Positions 49,084 through 62,350 of a stretch of DNA of 64,000 bases are shown here, piece after piece. The stretch is taken from positions 11,897,001-11,961,000 of the forward strand of contig NC_133943.1 of assembly GCF_031877795.1 (NCBI RefSeq), read 5' to 3'. The translations under genes and the position numbers were made by a program. The stretch's first letter is position 1; the number at the start of each line of letters is the position of its first letter. This DNA comes from Strix aluco (lineage: Eukaryota; Chordata; Aves; Strigiformes; Strigidae). The notes beneath the pieces were generated by a model. The model was not told where the DNA came from, ran no database searches, and saw only the letters and a list, made by a program, of their open reading frames with translations.

Positions 49084-49170
49084 TTTTTTTTTTTTTTTTT
49101 CTCTCCACTTTAAAGGAGTTAGCTGCACTTTCCTGGTAACACATTAACGGTTTAAAAAAAAAAAAAAAAA
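49084..49170. repeat. T17 and A17 tracts in inverted orientation
   Basis: A run of 17 T (49084-49100) is followed 53 nt later by a run of 17 A (49154-49170) on the same strand. A transcript from either strand could fold the two into a stem. The 53-bp spacer has no recognised identity. Confidence 0.85.
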
Positions 49171-52100
49171 TGCAGTTCTGAAAACAGTGTTGTACAGTTG
49201 TCCTCACCACACCAGAAAAGGCAAATTGAAACCAAAGAGAGGAAACAGACAGGCATATGCTACCACGGGAAGAGTCCAAGCAATTATGTTGACGAAGCTC
49301 CTCAAAATACCTTTCAAAAAACAAAAGCAGAAGTTAAAAATATTTAAGGAAAACAACTGTAGGATGTAGACATAAGTGGGTTTTTATTTGAAGGGTTGAT
49401 AGTTTCTAACCTGCACTTAGGTATATAAATATTTCAGCCAGCCACAACTGCTTTACATCCTGATGATTTGATTCAACATTCCATTTGAAGACAACTTGGA
49501 AATCCAGCGTCCCTCAGAAAGGATGTTGTGCATCTATTTTAGAAATATTAATCACAGCAGAAATGATAGAAAGCATCATCTTAATTGTAGCTCTGAAGAG
49601 GCTTTTGAAAAAATAGACTATTTCAAGGTTAGGAGTCCAGTGAAGCACAACAGTGTAACGTGTCCTTCACTAGCTCCAACACGTTGCACCTAGGACGGCA
49701 GAGAGAGTTGTACCATTCCTACGGAAAACACCTGACGTGAGCCAGCAGCCGCAGAATCAAACACGTCCCAGTGCCTCAACCACTAATGAAGGCTATAAGG
49801 GGGTAAGAAAATTAAAGCAATTGCCAAATATGGATGGGTCTTCTCACCATCTCCCACAATAGCCCTTTGCTTTAAAGCAGCACAAGGTAAATTTTACAGT
49901 GAATACAAGTACTTAACTGCTCAGTGTCTGGGTGCTGGCCCAAGCACGTTTGCTTTAAGTGAACAGGAGGAAAGAGTAAGTGATCCCAGTGACCTGGAAT
50001 TTTCAAGAGGACAGAAAACAAATTTAAAACAACAGAAAGGGGTGCACCATTAGAATAAAAGCACCTCCAGTAGTGATACGCCAACCCAATTCCAACAATT
50101 ATTTTTAATTGCCTCATTGATTAGCTACTGTGATTTTCCCTTCTCTACTCACAAATCTCTGTGCTCAGCTTTCCACCACACGCTATGCACAGCGGTTGCA
50201 ATGCAGAAAACACGAATATTGGCCAAACATTAGCCTGGCTGTTATTTGCTTCCTTGAGAACAAGAGAAACACCAACCCCGTGGAGCACCACCTGGTAGGT
50301 GCTGCAGGCGCAGCCTTCTCACACGGAATCCGCCAATTACGAAATAATTTATTGGCATTTCTCGCATTTTTAGTCAGGGGATCTCTTGAACAGCTCACTT
50401 TTACAAGAAGCTAATTTTCTAATGAAAAAATACCATACAAAACACACAGTTTTAACTTAGCCACAAGCTGCATGGTGACAGCCTAGCAATGGATGACACT
50501 CCAAGCATCTCTACCTCTCCCTTCTAACCACACCCCAACGGAGAACCTTTCTCCCAGGATGCAGGGGCCACACCCCAGTGCTCTTCAGAAACCTGGAGTC
50601 ACACCCAGCCCAGGGAATGGAAATGAACCACCCATTTAATGGTGCTGTTAAAAATCACTTTGTTACAGAGTAGATGAGAGTTCCTCTTCGGTGCATGGCA
50701 CTCTAAAACCATTGCTGGTTTATATCCCTCTCTTTCTAAAATGCATGCAAGCCACTGGAAAGTAAAGGCCCTTCATAAATGGTCCCTTCCCATCACTTCT
50801 GAGGCTGCGGATGCACAGATGTTTTTCTGAACAGCAAAACCATCCTAGCAGCTGCCCAACTCGCAGCTCCTGCTTGCTCCTGCTGTTGCGATACCCATTG
50901 AGTCATCCTGGTGTAGGTGCTTGCAGCTGTCTTATAAACTGGACAGGGGAACTGATGAATATTAAAAGCAATCTAACATCGTGGCAAAGGACGTTTTAGT
51001 CCTAGAGATGTTCACTGACCCTGCTCAGCACCCTGCAGCCCCATGGAGAAATGTAGAGGGGGAACAAGGAGGTTGTGTAAAGGGAAGCATGCAATGCTTA
51101 TCTTGCTCCAGTGCTTAAAGCATTCAGGGTCCACAGCCCTGGTGAGCACTAGGAAGCCAACTTGACTTTACCAAACATTCTGCTTTCCTCCATGCTGTGC
51201 CTCATACCTGAAAGAAATGCTGAACACACCCACACACTCCAAAGTCTCTAGTTCTCAGTACTTGCCCTGCTAGGACACACGCTCTCCTCTCCAGAGTGCC
51301 AACAGCTCTAAAGAAGGGACTTGGCAAAGCACGAGCTCCATCCTGCTGTACAGCATTGCCTCCCTGCTCCCTTGCATCCCTCCTGACTCCAGCAAAAACA
51401 ATCCAAGGAATTATACCAAATGAAAGAAACCAGCAACAGCTAGCTTTGCTATTTAGGAAAGCTTTTACACCATTTCACATAAAACAAGGGTTTCTCTTCC
51501 TCAGTTTATTTTGTGCTTTACAGGCACCTTCACAGTAACACTCCGCTTTCCATGGGTCCTTTTAGAGAAAAAACTAGAGCAAAGATAAGACAAAACATAG
51601 CTGAAGAGCAAAAACAACTGGCTGTGAGACTCGAGGTCAATGCAGAATGGGGTTATTCGCATTTACTACCTGCCTCTCTCCCCTAGAAGGCTTTCAAAGG
51701 GAAAACGGTGATAGTACTCAAGAGCATAAGCATTCACAGCTCCACTTAAATGTAAAAATCAAATCAAAGGTTTCTCCAAAGCTTTCAGCTCCCAGCTCTG
51801 AAGTGGTTACTATGAAAGAAGGTGTTTCTACTGCACTACAGTCTATAAATTAATGCTGCAAACTTGCCCTTTTTCAGTGTGAAGGTAAACAAATTGATTG
51901 CTTTAAGCATCCAGGAACTGAAATAACGTACTGTATTTTCAGCCAAGAAAAGCTGTTTTCTCACTCATATTTATAAATTGAGTATCTCCTCCCTGAAGTT
52001 CCAGTTTAAAAAGAAAAATGCAGCTAAAGCTGCCAATTGTGCAACAGTCATGTGATGAGGCTTTAGAGACTTGACAGCGCTGTTAAACCAAATGACAACA

Positions 52101-54151
52101 AAAAGTGGTAAAAGAGAATGAGAAACAAGGCTTTAGAAAAGGTTTACACATTTTGCAGTTTGCATCTACATTTTGAATCCTCAGTTCCTTTTCCAAAGGA
52201 CAGTAAAAGCTGAAGTAACTGGTGTAATAATTGGCTTTTGTCTTTTTAAATTTCACATGGATCAAAAGCAAAAATGAAAATTCTATTTCTTTTATCAGAC
52301 AGCTTGCTAGACCTCCTAAGTATCTGGCCAGTCTTCAACTGCAACAACTACAGAGCAAAGGGACCTTCCTTGATTGACTGTAACATTTAAGGACTTTGCA
52401 CATGCAGCAGGACAGCAGCGCATCTGCCCTTCCCCAACGCTGTGTACATGTGTGCCTCCCTGGAAAAAGGCATCTCCCAAGAGTAACAAGCCATCTTTCC
52501 AGGCATGTCAGCTCAATAACTGACAGAGAAAATGCTGAGAATCACAGACGCAAGAGATGGCAGAGGAGGAGGAGCTGCCACTCTGGTGGCTGCCTCCGGG
52601 AAGCAGGCTGGAACAGGCTGAATTTGATGTCTGAGCAGGGAGCACACAACCTGGAGGCCACTGGTTGAAGATCCCTAATTTAGATGAAGTCTTCTAATGA
52701 AAAAGCAATTACTGCGCCTGACCAGAAGTGAAACAGCCAGAGCATTTCAGAGATTTCTCATCAGCAGGAGGTACTTTCTGAGGACAGAGTGCAGAAGGAG
52801 CATGCACCAAGTTGCTCCATAAAATGGATTCTGAAGATGAGTTGGTCTCCCCCACCGCTTTGCAGGAGCCCAGAGCAGGTGCCCATCCAGCAGCTGGATG
52901 GTAGCATTTCTTTTCACATTTGTCACGTTCTTGCACCATGTCTGTGCTTCAGAGCAATGCGATGATGAGACTCCAACACCTAGAGGTGTCAAAATTGAGA
53001 GGCACACCACTGAAACTGGGACCGCAGCTCTCACCTGGGCAGGCAACCCTCTTCCAGAGTATCTATCAGTGCTGTGCACACACGGAGGCAGGAAGATATT
53101 AAAGCAGTCTGGGTGCAGTCTTGTAAAAGCTAGACTCAATGTATTTGCTAACCATTTCAGCAAAGATAAACCTAAGGAGGGAACTTGACGTCAACAACTT
53201 TTAAAAATAGACACTGATGTGTAGAATAAGCACTCTCCTCATGCACACTTGTGCCCTCAGTGCTAACAGCAGCTAGCCTGGTTCCTTGCAAACCACCAGC
53301 AATTTTCGGTTTTTAATCCCTTACTTTTGGTATTTTTTAAACTGAATTAAAAACAAAACAGAAAAACTTCCCTTTAAACTAAGAACTGCTTTCTGCTGAG
53401 CAGAGTTTAGTAAAAAGAACCCCACCACAACCAGAAACAAAAAGCAAAAAACTAGTAGCCACAACTGTAAATTTTATGGTATTCACTACAAAAAGATTTT
53501 AGAGTTTCCTTAACTTTTACGGCCTGCATGCTCATCTCAGTACTACTGCTGATCATATTGACAGATATGCTTTGATAGTCAGACCTCCCAAAGCTTTCAT
53601 AACTCTGCTGAAATCTAAAATTAGACAGCCACAGTCACCAGAATACCATTCACTATCCTTTTAAAGAGACATTAGAGTAACCTGATAGAGCATTCTGTAT
53701 CTACATACAAAACCGCAATGTTCAACAATGTTTCACATGTGTGCAATGTAATACATTACAGAAAAAAATATTTTTCCAATGACAATTAAAAAGTCTCTTC
53801 AAACAAATGAGCTACTGAGAAAGCAATTCCTACAGCCTTAACCCCTTAGCAAAGGCCAAACGATGGATACAGTAGCTTGCAGGCAAGGGTGGGAGAAAAG
53901 ACACAAGGATCTTTTGGCTTAATAGGCAGCAGTATACACAAGCAGATTCAATTAAAATGCTAAAGATGCCACAGTGAAATTTACTGTACAGATTCTCTCA
54001 ACCACAGATTCATCAAAGCAACAGTTAAGTCCAATATAGCCATCACACAAAAAGCACTGCAAAAATTAGAGTACCACTTTTGGAGCTACTTATTTTAAGG
54101 GAGACATACATTAAATGGTCAGTGTTAAACACCTACTATATAATTTTGTTG

Positions 54152-54157
54152 TAGGTA
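54152..54157 (+). repeat. Target-site duplication, left copy (TAGGTA)
   Basis: TAGGTA directly precedes the LTR and is repeated exactly at 54484-54489 after it, marking the integration site. Confidence 0.85.
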
Positions 54158-54483
54158 TGTCGAGGAAGGCAGCTGGTCTGCCGATAACCTGATTGAAGAA
54201 GAGTTTGACCTTGACAAGATTCCGGTGTACCCTTGAGATAAGGAAGCTATGCTTAAAGCAAATAAGTTTCAAGGAGCTGCTGACTACATAGCAGGATGAA
54301 GCAAGCAGGGAGGAAACTGATAAAGGTTATCCAAAGAGAACGTTAAAAACAACTTTTTGACCAATTATAATGTAACATTCTGGCACCTGAAATATATAAA
54401 AATGCGTGCTTTTAGTAATAAAAAAACTAGCCGCTTGTTCACCCATGTGAACATGTGTCGCTTTGTCCATCTCTACAGCGACA
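54158..54483 (+). mobile_element. Solo LTR of an endogenous retrovirus (326 bp)
   Basis: The element begins TGTCGAGG and ends GCGACA, so it has the TG...CA termini of retroviral LTRs with a 5-bp terminal inverted repeat (TGTCG/CGACA). It is flanked by a perfect 6-bp duplication TAGGTA. Inside, a TATA box (TATATAAA, 54393-54400) is followed by AATAAA (54417-54422), the usual order of promoter and polyadenylation signal, so the LTR reads on the plus strand. No internal viral sequence flanks it, as expected after recombination between two LTRs. A 6-bp duplication is typical of alpha- and beta-retrovirus-like (class II) elements. Its orientation is opposite to UBTD2, so its polyadenylation signal is not read in the host transcript. 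Confidence 0.9.
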
Positions 54484-54489
54484 TAGGTA
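54484..54489 (+). repeat. Target-site duplication, right copy (TAGGTA)
   Basis: This is an exact copy of 54152-54157, directly after the LTR end. Two identical copies suggest the insertion is not extremely old, though six bases give little power. Confidence 0.85.
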
Positions 54490-57400
54490 TTTCCAAATTA
54501 TTGTACAAATTTAAAGACTAACTCCTGAGAGCCTGTCAACTACCTTCCCCTGATTCCTTTCCCATCCACGTCTGGCATCATAATCACTTTTAGCAATTAC
54601 TCTTTTGGGAGCCTGGAAAATCAGTGTACAAGATGAATACTGGGCCCGTTGCAGAAAGCTCATTTATAGTAGCATCCCACCACTGGCATTAACATGCAGC
54701 ACTTCTTGGATGTTAATAAAGATCAGGCATCTGATATGAGGAGCCTTAACATTCACAAAGGAGCAAGGTTTGGCAGATATTCCCATTTAATAGGTAAAAA
54801 CACCGGAGCAGATGTTTTTTCTAAAAGGTGATCCACAAAGCCTGCGACAGAATAAAATTCATACCTAATCATTTGAATTAGAGACCATGCTTCAACCTGA
54901 CTTTGAAAAAATAAGTCCAATTTCACTCCTGAATGATATAAAGAAACCCTCCTCTGATATAGGATCTGGCTTTAATGCAAACCAGTTTATATGCTTGTGA
55001 TATATATACCTTTTATTAAATTAATACGAAGTGGCACAGCCACTAACAGCTGATACAGCCTTAGAAGGACTGCTGTCACTTGGGTGCTAACTTTCTCTCT
55101 CCAGGACAGAGAACTGTCTAGTTCCTTTTCAATAAAAGCACTGAATGTTATTTTCATCCTTAGTTACTGTTTCTATAAAAATAAGCTACCGTAATCACTC
55201 CTCTCCCTTCCCTCACTCAGGTCATATGCAACCTCAGGTGGTTTTGTTGTGCAAAGGAGGGTCTGTACACTCTTCTCTCTCCCTTACAAGCAAGGATAAG
55301 GCTAGTTGGGATGACTAACTTACATTGATGGCATATACTGCTCAACTTTCCCATCATTATTGTGTTCCTCAGCTCTGCAAGGAAAAAGAAAACGGTATTT
55401 TGCTTATGGTTTGCCTCTACCATCAGTACAGACTGCGTTGTCCATCCAGTCTCAAACACTGAGGACAACTGTTTTAGGCAAATCCTGTATTTCTTGCACC
55501 AGCATGATCTTGCTGTATAAACTTTTCATAAAACTACTGCAGAAAAGAGGTTAGAGCAAGGCAAAACCTGCTAGCCTGAAATTTTCCCAAACATCAGGAT
55601 AATCTTAGTAAGGATGGAAACAAGGTAATACCATCCAGGGAACAAAGTTAATAAAACACCATCCTAATAAAGGTAACATACGAACAGTCCATCAGCACTA
55701 GGCAGCAATAAAGCACATTGATGCCACCATCAATAATCCATATGCCTGTCCAACACATCTTTGTGCCTGAGCAGGGGCATAGCTTTCATTTCCAAAAAAA
55801 CTTCAATAAATTCTTCTGATTTACTTCGAGACCAGTGAGAGAAGGTAAAATACCAGCTGCAGCAGGGAGCAGAAGTTTTCCAACACTCCCAGTGATTTAC
55901 CTAAGCAGTATAAAAACCTCCCTGGGACTTCTCGCACAACAAATGCAATAAACGCTAAAAGCGACACTGACATCTTGCCAAACACACCCGTGCTATGGGC
56001 TGCTCTCCCATTTACCTAAAATTACACTGTTTCAGCAGCTTTAGCCATCACCCTCTCTCCCCTCCACCTTGCGCTCCCAAGGTCTTGAGCAACAGCGTGA
56101 AATCCTTCATGTACAAACAAAAGTGGAGTTTTCAACATAGCAGAGGGTAACTTTGAGTACAACTAGTAAGTGCTCACATAGTACTGGCTAAGTACTAAAA
56201 AAAACCCACCCAAAACTGATCTGTAAGGAGCACATGCATCCTGACAGTCTATGGAAGCACAGTGCTGTACCGAGAGGCAGCTGAGCGCTAAAGGACAGCA
56301 GGTACGTGGTACATGAAGTGATGTAACGTGTCCATTCAGACAGCAACAGCCTCCGAAACCCCAGTGCACAGAGGGGAGGCAGTGCACAGAGGGGTGCAGG
56401 ACTGCAGGCACAGCCATTAAAAGCTGCTCTTTAGTGCAAGGAAACATCAGGCCCAAAGGCAGCAAGTATCACAATACGATGAATAGTTACAACTCAATAG
56501 GGAAGAAAGAGTTTTGCTGGAATTATGAATTTGTGTTTGGACTGGGGTGGGGTGAACAGCAGAGGTGAAGCATGTTTTCCTCTATCACTGCTGTTGGCTT
56601 TGGGTTTTTTTGGTTTGTGGTTGTTTGGGGTTTTTTTTTTATGGTTTTCTGTTGAACATTTCACCCAAAGGGGGAAAAAAAAAGCTCTATTCATGGCAAG
56701 AACATTTCAATAATTTTACCTACTTTTCCCCAGCATTTAAGTTAAATACTCACATCCCCACTTTTCATGATCTCAGGTGTTACACACAGTAAATGTGACA
56801 GTTCTGCTTGCACACAAAGAGCCAGCACTGCAAGACTGCTCACTGAAAAAGCATGCTGCGAGCTACAGGAGCTGTATTTTAAGACACAGAGAAGTTGACT
56901 GCTTCTGAGCACAAAGCCACTGCTTAACAGAGAGGCCCTTTTATCGTTCAAACAGCATTAAAGAAGTTAAATGCAATATACTGGTAACTATGCCACAGCG
57001 GATTAAGTGTCCATCCTGAAATTTAAAAACTCCACTTAACCCCAGACAGATTCCAATTAATATTAACTACTTTAAGGACAAGTTCAGCTCAACACTAACA
57101 TTTGGTGCAGACCCTAATAAAATACTACACACTCCAACACTTCCTTTTTGATAGCTGAGAAGTATGTAAAACTGTTCTTCATTAAATTTAAATGGACTCA
57201 TTAATAAAATATTGAGGATGTGCTACTTTAAGACATCAGAAAAAGAAAAAAGTATAAATTGGTGATAACGTTATTTCTATTTTTAAATACATCCCACTGA
57301 GGCACCCAAGATAGATGGGAAGTGCTAAGCCCATCCCACAAGCTTGCTTATTTATTTAATACTTCTATGTGCTATTTTTAACTGCAGAAGACAGCAAAAG

Positions 57401-60400
57401 GCATCCATTAGAAAAATTACATTGGTTAGAGTCTTCCTCACAGAGGTTACACAAGTGAGATATCTGGTTGAATGCAGTGTTAAGAAGAGATGTGTTTTTC
57501 CTCCATTTCCTATAGGTTGCTGAAATAAAAAAGCAATTTTATTTTTGCAGCATCAGCTAGGCCAGAATCTGTATCTGCAAACCTCTATCAGTCCTTACTC
57601 CCCAGTCCCCTCTTCCCACTCCACTCTTCCCACAACGTTTAATTTTGTAAGTAATACACGGTTTGAATGCATACACAACATGCTTACCACACAGGGACAG
57701 TTAAAATGTAGATGTATGGGTTTGGGTTTTTTAAGCCTCAGTTGTGCACATAGAAAATGAATGAGGAAATGCCATAGTCTCATAGTATTGCATCATTTTG
57801 CAGAAAACCTCTTCCTTCAGGAAAGGAAAAAATTAGCTTAAAATTTTCCATTTTTTCAATAGAGTTGGTAAGCTCCCATTCTTGTCTGTCCCATCACAAA
57901 TACAAGTTTTCATGTACAAAAAAGCCAGAGCTACAGTCTTAGTAAATAGTACAGTCTAAGTAAATAGCTACAGCTATTTACTTAGGGAAAAAAAAAAATC
58001 TTGACTTGATTTCTACATGTCATCTTCCTAGATGGTTGCTTTCTTTAGGGAAATACAGTGTTTTAATGCACAGCATGAGCAGTAAATTTGCCCTTTTCCT
58101 CCCATTTGAAGAAACAAAGCCTAAACTCCCAGGAGGCACTCCAGCACCCTGAGCAGTTTCTAGCAGGGTTTCTGGTGGACCAGAAGACAAAATTGCATGT
58201 AGACATTTAGATGTTATTTCAGGAGGCTCTGCAATCATTTTGATTCTCATCCTAATTTTGCTACAGAAGACACAGCCTGAACTGGATGTGTATTTGCTGC
58301 CTGGCCAGATAAACAGCTACAGAGAAAAAAAAAATGGTACAAAAGATGAACTTTAGAGGTGACACAGGTCCCCTGCCATGCTCCAGGTTCCTGTGCAGAG
58401 CCCAGGGCAGGGTGGGAGGTCAGACCAAGCCGTGCAGGGCATGGCACTGCTCAGCAGTTACAAAGGCAAATCTAGACAGTGGTGTAAGTCAGGTAAGCAC
58501 AGGACTAGACAGTTGATACATATGCAGCAGCTGGATTTCTTAAAAGCTATTTTCCCTTCTTTTTAAATTTTGCACAAAACAAGTTTTTTCGTAAACAAGA
58601 GCATGGAGGTTTTTTATGTCACTCAGAACAAGGACAGTTTGTTTGTTCTACCTGCCTGGAGAAAAGCTCAGTTTGCTGAGAACAAGCGTTACTGAGCCCA
58701 TAAATGGAAGGCTTTTATTCATAATCTATTCATACATGGCACTAATAATGCTTGATGACTAAGAAATACTTGGATTTCTAAAAGAAGTAGCTTTCTCCGT
58801 AGTGCAAAGGTCACACTGCACCGAGAACCGTGCAAGCAGATTATACGAGTGTCACCAGCAGAAAGTTAAATAAAAAGCAAGTAACACAATTCTGTGGGTA
58901 CAAAAATCACTACTAAACTCAAGAACCTGGATAAATATTCAAAATATTCTCTGTATTTGGAATCCAGCCTCAAGCCAGGCCTGGCTTGGGCAACAGAGCC
59001 TCTAATTCAAGTTTGATTCCTCACTTATTTCTGAAATATTCTGAATATTCTGCATGTGGGCCTTAGAAAGCAGACTACAGTCTGCCAGTAGTAGGCAGGC
59101 CCCCAAGCAAATTGTCTGCTGAAAAGCCAAATTTAAGAGTTCACATACTTCTTCCCCCTTAAGTATTACATTCAATGACATTAAACGGCTAATTTCCAGG
59201 GCACAGCATCCATCCTACATTCCTCAGGCTGCCCAAAGAGAAGAAATGAGAGTTATTTGCCCAGTTTCAGATTTTTGCTTGCAACCAAAAACCACTGGGA
59301 CTTAAAGCCTGAAACACACTTATGAAGTCTAAGCTTAATAAGCAGTTATTCAAGAAACTAAGAAACACTATTTTCAAAATTTGGGAGTGTTGAAACTATA
59401 CATCACACATCCTCTCTTCTTATAAACAAGGAACATGGACACACAAGCGACTCCATCTCAGAACCTGAAGACAGACTTAAAACTTCCAGGCAGGCTTAAA
59501 TTGTTTAAACTTTCCCATTTGAATAAAATCCTCCTCCGCATTTACAAGTTGTTATGCCACTCTAACGAGAGGAAGCAGAGACCTAACATGTCAAACAGCT
59601 TCTTTGCATGACTTGATGCCATATATTTAACATTTCCCCTGGAACTGCTGTTCATGTGTACACTTGTGCAACATTTAAACTGCATACATAATCTGATGCC
59701 ATCAAAATAGCTCATTACCGGGGCCTTGTCAATTTCCATAATCATATTATACAAATAATATCCCTCTCACTGCAAAAGCATGCTCATGATTCAAATTTTC
59801 ATTTTCTAAAATAATTATGTTTCTATCAGTCACTGTGTATGGTCACAAGCAGACTCGGACTCTCACTGCAAAGAGTGAACATTGACACACTAAGAGACAA
59901 ATCTTTAGGCTAAGCTAAAGTCTGATCTGGAGAGCAACTCATGTAAGTAGTAAGAGGCCACAGTGGAAGGTAATCTATATTTGTTAAGCTTATACCATAT
60001 ATAACACTGAGTTTTTTTGACCACTGCTACTTTTCACAACTAGGCAAAACAATGCAGGGACCACCTTAGGTCTGCAAATACTCAATCTCTGAGACATTAT
60101 TTCCATTTATCTGAACGGTGACTTAAAATGACCAGTAACTTCAGTTATCAGTTTTACCAGACCCCTCTCACCTATACAATTCCCTCCAGCTCACAAGCTG
60201 CCTAAATGCCCAGTTTCTTCTGGGACATTTTCAGCAATGTAGATGTTTTGGAAGGACAAAAAACCAGCAACTCTATCAATTCAGAAGGAGACTATTCTGT
60301 TGTTTTCTGGACACAGAATAAATACAATATGCTATTTAAAATACTGTATTGATACATAAAATCAAGAAGCCCGGTAGGTAATTTAGGATTTTCAGATTCT

Positions 60401-61283
60401 GACCAGTTTTATGAACTAGTGCAAGGAAGGAAACATGGTAAGACAAACACAGGCCGAAAAGAGGTCTTCTCATATGAGTTCCAAGCTAGACAACTTGACT
60501 CCTTCCTCTCTCTTTTGAAAACCACATTAGCTTATAGTAGGGAAAATATTTTTCTCTCTCCAATAGATTGGGCCTAGAATGTATACAGACCTTCAACAGG
60601 TGCGTCAAAGAGGAGACCTGAGAACTCCTTGGCATTGGCAGGTTCTGGAAATAATTGACAAATTCCTCTTTAAAACTACAGCTACTACAGAAACTATTTC
60701 CATATGCATAACCATCCTTGACAAAAACTCCCTCATTATCAGTCAAACCAGCAAAACACAAACCTCCTTGAAAACAAACAACAATCTGGAGGACCACAAT
60801 AGCCTGCCCATGAATTATGGAAAAGCCAGGTTGTGTTGCAGCACTGGAAGTTTCCACCTCGAAGCAACATTTCAGAGACCGACTGCTCAACAGCAGTGGG
60901 GAAAACAACACATTAAGCCAGAATTACTAGTAATGTTTCACACTTTTGTGTGGGAAAAGACAGACAGATCCCCAAATCCACCCCTTCCAAACTAGATACA
61001 TCATCAACTGTGACTTCTTAAGGAACCTTAGGTCCTAAACACCAATAAAATAAAAGAAAAAAAAGGCAGTATGATAGTCAATCTCATGAAGACTAGTTAC
61101 CCTGGAAAGCAATGTATGTGATCTTCCAAATCATCAATTTTTCTCCTCCCAGGAGACCCTAGTCAGCACATATATAGTGTCTTTTATTTGGTGCAAGCCT
61201 CTTCATGCCCCTTCTGGAACAGAGGACACTAAGCAGAGCCTAACCAAAACACATGCCTGCTTCAGTTTTGTGCTTTTTGTTAT

Positions 61284-61335
61284 GGGTTGGTGGGTGATTT
61301 TTTTTTTTGTGGGGGGGTTGGGATTTTTGTTGGGG
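61284..61335 (+). repeat. G/T-rich patch with quadruplex potential
   Basis: Five runs of three or more G (61284-61286, 61292-61294, 61311-61317, 61320-61322, 61332-61335) lie within 52 nt, separated by T-rich spacers. Four such runs can form a G-quadruplex, though one spacer is long. It lies in UBTD2 intron 2, on the strand opposite to the sense strand. Confidence 0.6.
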
Positions 61336-62113
61336 TTTTTTTGGTGAGGTTTTTTTTGTTTGTTTTTAATTTAATCCTGATTGTTTCAGGTTACTGAAGC
61401 TACAAATCCATTCAATTACCTTTCTTTTTTTTAAACAGACAACTTGATCTGTATTTCTATTAGGAATAAAGGGAAGTGATTAATTCCAGAAGTGTGGAGT
61501 GAGGGAGAACAGAGCTTGGGAAAAAAAAAAAAAAACACCAAAAAACCAGAATTCAGAACAACAGAGTGAAGGGGAAAGCACCTGAAATAAGTGCTTACGT
61601 TTATCTCATACAAGATCTTACAGCAGATTGCCAGCACTAAGTTTTTGGCAAAGTTTTTCATACTCTTCAGAAAAGAAAATTTAAAAAAGCCAACAATTCA
61701 AGCGCTAAAGAAACTCGTATGATTGGGAGAGGAAAAAAAAATCTACTCCCTTAAAAAGAGAGGCTGGAAAAAACCTTAAGAAAATTGTGCCTTCGAGCAT
61801 CCAGGTGTTTCAAGAGATTACAGAAAGTCACAAGTGTTGCCTAGAAAGATCAGAGACTTAAAACTGTGCATTATACCATGTACCAGATTATACATTCAAA
61901 TTTAGGTAACTACAGAAAGGTAGCTTTTCTTGGTCCCTCTACATACTAACATGATTTTGCTTTGAAACACCAAAGAGAAAGATGTGCATACTGAAATACA
62001 GGTGTTTTAAACTATTGCATACATGTCTAAATTGATTTTCAGGTTAAAAACTCATTCGCCTTAACCTACTGTTAACACTTCTCACAGGCCACATCCATCG
62101 TAGATGAACCTAC

Positions 62114-62350
62114 CATGTGGTAGTGTTATGTTTGCACCATCAATGATTGCTTGTGCCAGTTCATGATCATTGCTCTCGAAAGCATGAGCAGCAGCCTTGA
62201 GGGCATCCCAAATCTCCTTGCGACCTTCGAAAGCTGGTGCTGTGTCCCAAAACTCATCCCTCTTACTGCGCAACTGTCCGTCAGTCATGGGGTAATCACT
62301 TTTCCATTTCGGTTTCTCTTTTTTCAAGGGCTGATTACGACCAAGAGCAA
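62114..62350 (-). CDS. UBTD2: UBTD2 coding exon 2 (N-terminal UBTD domain)
   Basis: The 237-nt exon encodes 78 complete codons plus a split Val at the start and a split Gly at the end. It reads [20 protein letters not shown], then [39 protein letters not shown] and [19 protein letters not shown]. This is the conserved helical N-terminal domain of UBTD1/UBTD2, near identical to human UBTD2 as I recall it. The acceptor follows a good pyrimidine tract (TTTCTCTTCTACAG) and the donor is GTAGGT. The exon joins the one at 37209-37606 to give [14 protein letters not shown] without a phase break. In human the preceding exon has about 23 codons, which makes a full protein near 234 residues. Confidence 0.96.

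Larger units (their letters stand above)
37607..62113 (-). other. UBTD2: UBTD2 intron 2 (24.5 kb)
   Basis: The intron starts with GTAGGT on the minus strand at 62113 and ends with TCCTAAAG at 37607. It interrupts a Gly codon after its first base (CAT G, then GT GCT). Inside are a solo LTR (54158-54483), a short CR1 relic near 43815, T17 and A17 tracts at 49084-49170, T/G-rich patches at 56598-56640 and 61270-61370, and an RFX-type X-box motif at 40819. No other coding exon, tRNA or other RNA gene could be supported. The remaining sequence is plain unique DNA. Confidence 0.88.
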
